A stretch of 64,000 nt of DNA from Chamaelirium japonicum (Eukaryota > Streptophyta > Magnoliopsida > Liliales > Melanthiaceae), in assembly GCA_947650365.1 (NCBI GenBank), contig OX393550.1:50795633-50859632 (forward strand), written 5' to 3'. Of this stretch, positions 23,137 to 33,300 are shown piece by piece. Position numbers and translations under genes: made by a program. Below the pieces are notes generated by a model. The model searched no databases, was not told the DNA's origin, and saw only the letters and a list, made by a program, of their open reading frames with translations. Each line of letters starts with the position of its first letter. Position 1 is the stretch's first letter.

Positions 23137-23206
23137 CACTGGCTACAGCCGGTAAGGGACCGGAAGAGCAGGAGATCCTGGTCTAAATGAGTCTCACTCC
23201 TAGTTA

Positions 23207-23323
23207 ATGGCGAAGATCCCATTCCCCTCCTCCCTCGCCCCCCGTATCTCTTTCGGATTTACTGCTCCCTCCTCCTCTCCCTCCTCGCCGTACTTTTTAA
23301 GGTTACCCGCGGGCCGAGGTTAA
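23207..23323 (+). other. Candidate upstream ORF of the bHLH gene (38 codons)
   Basis: ATG at 23207 and TAA at 23321-23323, encoding a Pro/Ser-rich peptide (MAKIPFPSSLAPRISFGFTA...), 86 bp before the main start codon. It counts only if transcription starts upstream of 23207, which cannot be seen. I do not recognise it as one of the conserved peptide uORFs of bHLH genes. Confidence 0.25.
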
Positions 23324-23409
23324 CGGAAAACCGCCCTCCGCCGCTCTCGGTCCCACTGCGAAGAGGAGGGGGAGAGAGCAGGAGAGGAGCTATCTCGTTC
23401 CCGCCGGCG

Positions 23410-26400
23410 ATGCCGCCGGAGCTCCGGGAGGCGCTGCGTGGCCTCTGCTGCGGCCATGGCTGGTCGTACGGAGCGCTCTGGCGCCCCGGCCGCCGCGATC
23501 CCTGGTGAGCGGCCCGCTCTGATCTGGTTGCCCTTGTGCAGCGAGGATGCTTGTCTGCTTGCTTGCCGCGCTTTTCTTCCGGCCCTTTCTGTTTTCTTGC
23601 TCGCTCGATGGGGATCTCTTGGAGTGTTGCGTTGTCTGTGCGTGTGGGTTCCTCCGGATTTGTTGCGTAGCTGGGGTTTCTAGTTTTTTTTTTCTGATTT
23701 GTTCCCACTCTCGTTTTTGAAATTTCCTGATTTACCATGGGAGCTGTGGGTAGAAGTGCTTCATGACTCTGAATTTACCTTCCTTTGTTCTTTTCTCAAT
23801 TTTCATTTCTGTGGTTGATCAATGCTTGAGATTTAGGGTTAATGGTGGGGTATTCTTTGTTTCTTTAATGGATGGGTTCCCCTTTTTGGACACAGTGATG
23901 AGTCCTTGGCATCACCTTTAATGAATTACTTCCTCTTTTTATCTCAAGAGTCAATGCGTGAGCTCCGATGGCGATGAGCTGAGAAAGGGGGAGTACCATA
24001 TGCTACCCTGATGCTATCAATTTTTGCTGTTTGAGAACATGGGTTGTTGAGCTTATGGGGGTTGCAATCACAATCACTGCAAATGTTCCTTGATTTGTAC
24101 CAATCACTCATGAAGCCAAGCACTTTTCTTACCTGATTGCATGCTTATGTGTTGGATTGCTCCTCGGTCCGGCTGGATTAATCTTCAAATTCTTAGATCT
24201 TGTGGGCATATTGGAAACAAAAATTGATCTTTATGTCTTTGTGAGGTAACTTGGAATTGTTCTAATTACCAGGTTTCTGGTGATGGAGGAGTGCTACCAT
24301 GAAGAACCGATTACGAGTGTGATCGACAAGATGCGTGATCAGGTCCACATGGTTGGAGAAGGGTATGACAAGCAAAATCTCTGCTATCTGTTTTTTATTT
24401 TGTATTTTCTGATTTGGGGTTGTTTGGTTTAAAGCAAACATGGTTTCCACAATTAGTTGCAGTGCTCATTTGATTTGTTTGATTCTAAGCAAGTAAGCAA
24501 CAGTTATTTTTCGCCTCACATTGTGTTTTTGTATTCATGCCATTTCCCGAATTGCTTTTGTACTCAGTTGCTCTTTCTGATCATTCTGGTTTCACTTTTT
24601 TTTACTTGACACTTGATGGAGAAATTCCTTTCCTTGGTCATTGTAGATACACGAATTTCGTCGGACCCGAACCCGACTTACGCTGTGCCGACGCGGATGC
24701 AAACCCGACACGCGGACCCAACTCGCTCGCGCCGACGCGGATGCAAACCCGACACGCGGACCCGACTCGCGCGTGCCGACACGTACTCGGACCCCGCCCC
24801 AAGAGGGGCCGGCCCCTACTAGGGTCCGAACCCTATAGGGCCGGCCCTAGTGGGGACCGAACCCCAAGGAGGGGCCGGCCGGCCCTGCAAGGAAAGGGGA
24901 GAAAAAGAAAGAAAAGAAAAAAGGAAAGAAAAGAAAGGAAAGAAAAGAAAAAGGAAAGAAAAGAAAAGGAAAGAAAAGAAAGAAAAGGAAAAGAATACCG
25001 CCATGCGCGGGGGGAGGTAGCGTATGACGTCTGCACACGCGCGGATCTGCGCCGATCCCTCGATCCGACGCACAAGACGAAGCGCCCGATCGCCATCGAT
25101 TTCGTGCGCAAAGTCCAGCCATAATTGCACCCGCCAGAAAAGGAAAACAATTAAATGTTATTCCCTTCATCAATGGATGAATAAAATCCGGGTAATTATG
25201 AGAGAGATACGAAAGAGATTTAAAATTAAAAAGTTTCCATATCTCTCTCCCCACCTCTTTGCCTATAAATAGAGGGGGTGGGGGAAGGAAAAAATGGTCG
25301 AGAAATTGAAGACGAAGCGCCAGAGCTCTGCAGAAGAGAGCACGCTTCTTCATCGACCCAAGGCTTCACGAGGCACAGTCAAGCCTGTCCCGAGGGATCG
25401 GCTTACTGAAAGTCCTCATCAACGTGAAGACCCTTGCGCACGACGATCACCCCTTCGACTCCGTTCACGAAGAAGAAAGCTCGGAGAAGAAGAACCCTTC
25501 GACTCCGAGGACGCCAGAAGCAAAGGCCGGAGAAGAAGAGGAGCGGCACTACCCCGTCGTCTCCAACAAGCTTCGACTCCGATCAAGCCCAAAAGCCCGG
25601 AGAAGAAGAGGAGCGGCACTACCCCGTCGTCTCCAACAAGCTTCGACTCCGATCAAGCCCAAAAGCCCGGAGAAGAAGAGGAGCGGCACCACCCCGTCGT
25701 CTCCAACAAGCCTTCGACTCCGATCAAGCCCAAAAGCCCGGAGAAGAAGAGGAGCGGCACTACCCCGTCGTCTCCAACAAGCCTTCGACTCCGATCAAGC
25801 CCAAAAGCCCGGAGAAGAAGAGGAGCGGCACTACCCCGTCGTCTCCAACAAGCCTTCGACTCCGATCAAGCCCAAAAGCCCGGAGAAGAAGAGGAGCGGC
25901 ACTACCCCGTCGTCTCCAACAAGCTTCGACTCCGATCAAGCCCAAAAGCCCGGAGAAGAAGAGGAGCGGCACCACCCCGTCGTCTCCAACAAGCCTTCGA
26001 CTCCGATCAAGCCCAAAAGCCCGGAGAAGAAGAGGAGCGGCACTACCCCGTCGTCTCCAACAAGCCTTCGACTCCGATCAAGCCCAAAAGCCCGGAGAAG
26101 AAGAGGAGCGGCACTACCCCGTCGTCTCCAACAAGCCTTCGACTCCGATCAAGCCCAAAAGCCCGGAGAAGAAGAGGAGCGGCACTACCCCGTCGTCTCC
26201 AACAAATCCTCGATCCCGATCAAGCCCCAAAGCCCGGAGGAGAGAAGCGAAGCGTCATCACCCCAGCGTCTTCGACAAACGCCTGCCCCATCCACGAAGA
26301 AGAAAGGCTGGAACAGATCATCTGAAGCGTCACTACCCCGTCGTCTTCATCAACAAAAGCCGACGCTACAACCGTCGCACGGAGATCGGTGCTACCCCCA

Positions 26401-29400
26401 CCATCTTCGAAAGCATTCTTCGACCCCGATCACGCCAAAGAAGCCCGGAGAAGAAGAGAAGTCCCGTTGACACGCAAACCGTCGAAGCACCGGAGAAGTA
26501 GCCCACGTCGTTCGAAGAAGAAGATCGAGTAAACGCCAAAGCTAAAGCAACGCAAGAAGCCAAAGCAAAGCCCCAGTAAAGCCCGCGCCAAAGCAAAGCA
26601 AGTGCCAAAGCCAAGCGACTACGCCGGCCACGAGCAAAAGCACCGCACGTTCTAGCCGATACGACGCGAAGTCCGGAAGAACGAAAGCATCGCAAGTCTC
26701 TCCCAGCTACGTCCAAGTGCAAGCGCCGAAGCAAAGCAAAAGCCAGAGCCACGCCGGAGCCAAGCCGAAGCCAAAAAGCCAAAGCCAAAGCCAACGCCAA
26801 AAGCTCGATCGACGCCGCGAACCGACGATCAAGGACACCGAGGTTAAGCAAGGAACGAGGAAGACGCGAAGACCGAGGAACGAAGCCGAAAACCCCCTAG
26901 CCGAGAAAGCGCGAAGCACGGAAGGGACAAAGCAACGGTGGACATTCCTTAGCCTCTCCAAAACCCTCTCCCTGTAAAACCCCTGTCCTGGGCAGCCCCT
27001 TCAGCGCTCTCGCACGAACACCACGTGGAGACGCGGATCAAAGGGATCCCCCAGAAGATCTTTCCCACAATCCCCTGATCAAAACTCGCCGCAACCCGGA
27101 CTCGCTACACCCGAGCAACCCGGGTCCCGGCCACAATTGTAATCTCGTTTTGTGCAATAAAGCCGACCCATACCTTTTTTTGCGCATACAGTCATTTATT
27201 TTCTTTTGGCTTATGGTTAGGTAAGTGGTATTGCTTTTAAAAGGCTAATTTTTGTCTCTTTTTTTTGGTGCAGAACCATAGGAGTGGCAGCCATAAGTGG
27301 GAAACATGAGTGGATCTATTCTGATACTTGTTGTATAAATTCAAACCCGACCATCCCTGGTGATGATTTAGACTTGTTCCAGGTACAGCTGGATGTTGTC
27401 TTCTTTTGTTTTCTCCCAAATTTCTCCTTAATATAACAAGAAAGATAACATCACGTCAAAATGATCTGCAAAGTGCACAGAAGTGGTTAGGTTTCTACAA
27501 CCAATGTTAATACAATAGTTTTACTTTTCATCTCTGATTGTTTGATTCGTTAATGGAACCTGTTTTATGATAACCCATCATTAGGTGTATATATTTTGCA
27601 TAGTGTTGCAAGGTTGTCTGAGTTTTGTTCATCCTTTTCAGGGTAATGCTGAATGGCAATGTCAGTTTATTGCTGGAATTAAGGTTTGTACTAACCTATT
27701 TTAGTGTTTTGTCCTGCTTTACGACATGCATGCTTATTTTAACCCAAAATTGGTTCGGTCCAAATACTTAATCAATACAGTTGTCGAAGTAGACATTCCT
27801 GGTGTGGCATATAGTATAGCAATTGACATTTGTGCTCCATTTTACAGACCATTGCTGTTATTTCTCAGCCATCGTTTGGTGTGGTTCAGTTTGGTTCCTC
27901 TCAGAAGGTCAGTGTGTGAAATTCTTGTGATAATACTCCCATCTTTGTGCAGAAATACGTGTGATGCATAATTGTCTGAGTTTGCTCCCCTAGTCAGGCT
28001 TTCAACAGAAGTTCTTAAATTCGTGTTGGCTTGATTAAGAAACATTGTTGCTGACAAAATCTACAACCAAACTATTCATTGCTGGGGTACGTAGAAGATA
28101 AGAACATGTTTAGGTAACCAAGGAAATGGCTAGAGCACATCAAGTTATCCATCTGCAATCTGGAAATTTGCCAGTGTTTCAATAACTGCTTGTTGGTTTA
28201 CCAACGAGAAGTGATCAAAGTAGAATTTGTAGCATTGGAAATAACATGACCATGATAGAATGCATTGACTCTTAAAAAAAAGGGTTTATATTAGGAAACA
28301 GAATTTGGGAAAGGAGGGGGGCTGGATCGTAATTTCAGGGACCTTGCTAATCACTTGCCACTTCTTCCTTGGAAGCCCAATTTGGTGCTTTCTAGGTGGA
28401 AACCTTTAGGGAACACACCCAAATTCATGGGAACAACATTTCAGCCTTACTAACCTATCAACATATTGGTAACATTGTCTGATACACAAATGCTTGGTGC
28501 TGATTTCATAACATGTGTGTGCGCATGTACGAGAAAACTATAATGCAGTCCACCACCTCCCCCAAGTCTTTGCTCGGGGGGGAAGGGGGAGCTCCTTTGG
28601 AAAAGGAAAACCCATGGGACTGGAGAGATGAATCCACTATTCATTCAAGTAGAACAAAGATCACTTGTCCTCACATTCAATGCTTGTATAGAGAAAGGGA
28701 CAAAGAGGGAGAGCTCTATTTCTCTGCACAGGGTTCGACTTCCAGGCCCCGTCCTCTCTCCTAGGGTATTTGGGTGATGTGTTGAGGTCATGTACATTGG
28801 TAACTGTCACTTTAGTCGTGCCACGAGTGACTCACCCTGATTGATTGTTATGCTCATGTTATCTATCCTTGGAGACATGCGTCATTGGACATATGAGGCA
28901 TGATCTCTAGGGTTCATAAAATATATATGAAACCATCACCATCACATGACCCTTTCTTCTACAAATAGCGTGATCGACATGCAACACCCATCTTGCCTCA
29001 TTCTCCTCCACGATATGAGCTCCTCCCACGATATGAAAAGGTGTTATGCTTTAGTTGGAATGCTTACTGGATGGCTCCACTTACCTGTACTCAAGTCGGT
29101 GAAATAGAGCACCGAATTAAGGAAACTTGGGCGGGATTCTCCTTTGAGACTTTGTTATCTGTCGATTTGGTTTATATCCTCTATATTGTCGACTTCGAAT
29201 TAGGTTCCCCAACCTAGACATCTCTTCGAAGTCGATTGGTCTTCTCTTTATCGGCCTTTGGGGTAGCCTCGTTAGTGCCATATGTTGATCTGTCGTTATC
29301 CACATGTCCGACTTGTATATGTGCAAATTTTGATACCCTTATGTAATAAGAGCAATTTCTTGTTATATCATTAGTTATTTTTCATTTAAGACTTCAAATA

Positions 29401-30187
29401 AATACAAATATTAGCAACAAGCATAATGCATGATCCACCAATTGAATGTCATGCGCATATTTTAAGTGAGATTTATACGGTTAAGTTCCTTAATCTCTCT
29501 AAAATATATTGTTTAACATGTACATCTGCACATAAATTATATTTTGCACTAGCATATCTTAGGTGCTCCAGGTACTTTGACATTTGGTAAATGGATACTT
29601 CCCCACTCTTGCACTTGTTCCCATGTCCGATTCATGCTTATTATAACAAACGAATTATTTATATGGTTAAGTTCTTATCTTTGCCTTTATTTCTTGGTGT
29701 TTGTTGTTTTCTTCAAATTTCTGCATCTATTATACCAGTTCCACACCTATACTTGTTCTTGTTGCTAGATCTAATCATCAATAAGCCTTGGCCCCCCAAA
29801 AAACTTGCGTAAGCTTTTCAAACCAAGAATTTCTATTATAATTTTCAATTCCAGCAAGCAAATACTTTTTGAATTACTTCATGAATTCTTGTAAGATTAC
29901 AAAACCCTCTTACATCCTCATCCTCCTTGATAACAGGCTTCCTACAATTAAATTTTATTTCATCTTTGAGAACTTTTACATTGTAATGTTAGATCAAGTT
30001 TAATATGATCCTACTGACCAAATTCTAAAGTTGTCCTAAATCTCGCTCAATTTCCCCTCCGTGCATCATGTGGTTCGGCGAGATCGCCTACATCCCCGGG
30101 CAGGCAGAGATGAAGGCGAGATTCACTAAGCAGAGAGCTCATATTCCCCTTTGGCACCACATGGTTCGGCAGAGATGAAGGCGAAAT

Positions 30188-30246
<59 letters not shown>

Positions 30247-30346
30247 AGACAAAATACACTAAGCAGAGAGCTCAATTTCCCCTCTTTCATGGTGCACCAC
30301 ATGGTTCAGCGAGATCGTCTACATCCCCAGGAAGCGATGAAGGCGA

Positions 30347-30391
<45 letters not shown>

Positions 30392-33300
30392 TATAACAAT
30401 ACATTAGAATGCCTGTCTATAATACTCTTAATCTTAATTTCTTTCACCATTTTATATGGTAGCCTTGCTTCTTTAAGACACACGCAAACACAAGAGAGAA
30501 CTACACCATTCTAAACAAGTCACACCCACACTAAGTGCGCATTCCATGGGTTATATAATATGTCAAAGAGTCGATCCATTTTTTGGTGATTGTAGTCCTT
30601 TATATTCTTTGGATATCCCCACCAATCGGAAGAAATGAAAGGATAATGTTCAGAGAGACAGGGTTGTACAAAGCTAATCTAAAACACCCATAGAGATTTT
30701 TTTGGATGGACTGAATCATGCAAACCTTTGAGATAAGCCTATTTAAACAGGACTTTGAGATAAGCCTATTTGACACACCAAAGCCCCTTATGGCATTAAT
30801 GTACAACGTCAGCACTTGTCATATAGTTATTGAGTAATCCTATCTGAGAACCTATGTCGGAGTTATTGATTTACATTTCAGATGTTTAATGCCAAACTTT
30901 TTTATTTGAAAATGATCATTTTTCTGTGGTGTGACATACCTTTGATATAACCAGGAACACAAACTACTTTATGAATGGAAACACCATCCGTGTTATATCT
31001 GAGCTCTTTACGTTTGAAAAGTTCAAGCCAGTTGGTTTTAGGAAGTATATTTTAGTAGGGAGGGGATTTGAAATAGTTCCTTACCTTTCAGAATTTGAAG
31101 TGAATAGGCATTTGAAATTGATTCGTCTTCCCAAGTAACTTGGCTATTTTTATGGGTTGGGATCAGCCTAAGGCCCTAAGCCCCTTCCGTAGGAAAGTAA
31201 TTAACACTAAAAAAAACTTGGCTATCTTAACTTAAAATGTATACAAAATTATGCAAAAAGCTTAAGATTTATGGGAGGGAAGTAGTCAGTTCGTTGTAAG
31301 GGGAACAAGAAGATACTGAGATTATTGTGTAGTTTGAGAGAGAAGTTTACTGGAATCATGCTATCCTTTACAGCGTCACCTTCTTGATTTACTGTACATT
31401 CCAGGTGCACTAGGCAATCCTTTGAATACAGAACCATCACTTGATTTACTGTACATTCCAGGTGCATGCACAGGGCAATCTGTTGAATACAGAACAACCA
31501 TCATAGAAACCCTGTTTTTGATGCCCTTGCATCGTCAATCTTGTTGCATGCTTGAGTCTTGAGGATGAGGTGGACTTCTGGTTTATAGAGTGGTTGCCTG
31601 CCAAACATGCAGAGAATAATATTTAACTCTTGATGCATTTGGGACCTGGTCTGTTGTAAATCTGTATGCACTACTGTGGGAGCTTGAATGGACATTGTCA
31701 GCCGCAATTCCCATTGACCCCACCCCACAATTGCATCTTTGACTTTCTTATCCACTGTTTTCCATAGACTACCAGTTGAGCAATTTAACACTTCCACAGA
31801 GGCTCCATTCATGCTTCTTTCCTGACTTTCTGACGTGGTGGTAGTGTGCACTAAAAAGGAGCACTGTCCTTGAACTGGCAAGAAGGAAATGTGACGATTC
31901 GCCTCTTGATCTCTATTGACACTCACAACAACTCATGAGAACAAACAGAACTTGGTTGATGAAAGCAATTAAATGCCAAGATGATTGTTTCACTTGGGTC
32001 ATAGGCCTTATATAGGCTATCCGGCCGTTTATACACGGACAAAAATAAAAGCAAAGGATTTGATACATAACATAAGCGAAAAGCACATGTGAAAAGGGGG
32101 ATTTCTGGGATAAAAATCATGTCGTCACCTGGATCGGTGAGGTGGCTGCTCATCCAATTGTAGTTTCTTCTCTGTCACTCAGATTGGTGAGGTGGCAGCT
32201 CATCCGATCATAGCTTCTCCTGTCACCTGGATCGGAGGTGGCAAGCCTTGTGCTCCTGCATCACTTTCTATTAGTCATAGCATGTTGGTTGAAAATGTCA
32301 TGTAATGATTTTTTAATTTAGTGACCACATCCTCACTTTGGCTAGATGTTGGTTATATCAGCATTCAGTTAGAAATCATAACGAGCTAAATAAAGGATGT
32401 CAACTTATCAAATTAGTTACTGTCAATGGAAAAATTGTTCTTCTGTCACGTTATTGCAAAAAACATGCTTATATTCACATATTGCTCAAGCTTTTAATGG
32501 AATCAAATGTTATCTTGAAATCTTGTCATAGATATGATGTTGAAATCATTATTTGATGGATTCTTTTGATTGCTTCCTATACCGCTTCAGATACCTGAAA
32601 GTTTGAAGCTTGTGGATCAAGTTCAACGTTTGTTTTGGAAGCTGGAAACTGCAACGGGACATTTTCAACATTTAGATGCTTACAATACTGTGAACATTCC
32701 TGGTCCACCTGCAACATTTGCTTCAGTTATTTCTTCTGGAAAATCTTATTCTAATAACGGCAACATCAATTCCTTGCATCATGATGTTGGCGAGGTTCAA
32801 TTGGTCAATGCACAGTCTTCAACTCATATTCGACCTTCCAGTTTTATCTCTCCAGGATCTCACAATTGTTCTCAGTCCAACTCCAACAGCGGCACCGGGA
32901 ATCCTCCTGTTTTAGCAGTGCCAGAAATCTTCAGCTCCACAGGTGCATCCAAATATACTAACAACTCCATAAGCAGGAATTCATCATTTCAGCTCACAAA
33001 CCAATACAAAGCTGCCGGCACTGACGCTCAAGCATTATTATCATCATCCAACATACATGTACGATCTAATTCCAGTTTTCCTGACAGCTCAGTTGGCAAC
33101 TACTTAAATGCAAACATGCGATCTAAGGAAAATTTCACTCAGCCTATGCTGGAGCGGAGGCTGTTGTCTTGCATGACGGTGCAAGGGTCTCCTAGCCTGT
33201 TCCTAAGAAAATCACATTTCTCTACTGATATGAATGCATCCAATCGTTTTGGCAGAAGCTACAGTGAATCGTGTAGCCCACATGGATCGCAAGGTATGAT

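Larger units (their letters stand above)
27908..32590 (+). other. Intron 5 of the bHLH gene (4.7 kb): contents
   Basis: Mostly unrecognised AT-rich sequence (27910-30040, 30400-31240). 30040-30390 is a threefold imperfect repeat with GA microsatellites. 31383-31500 is a 57-bp tandem duplication. 31500-32250 holds an open frame, a TATA box and 50-bp repeats on the minus strand. I see no clear retrotransposon or transposon ends to explain the length. Confidence 0.6.

Noticed and set aside
24537-25353. Lys/Arg-rich or Phe/Leu-rich frames near the GAAAAG tract
   Set aside because: Products of the purine tract in the LTR; no conserved protein.
25294-26501. Three overlapping plus-strand open frames of about 340-355 codons
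   Set aside because: They arise from the stop-free 70/71-bp repeat inside a solo LTR; all three frames are open at once, no domain is present, and they lie in an intron.
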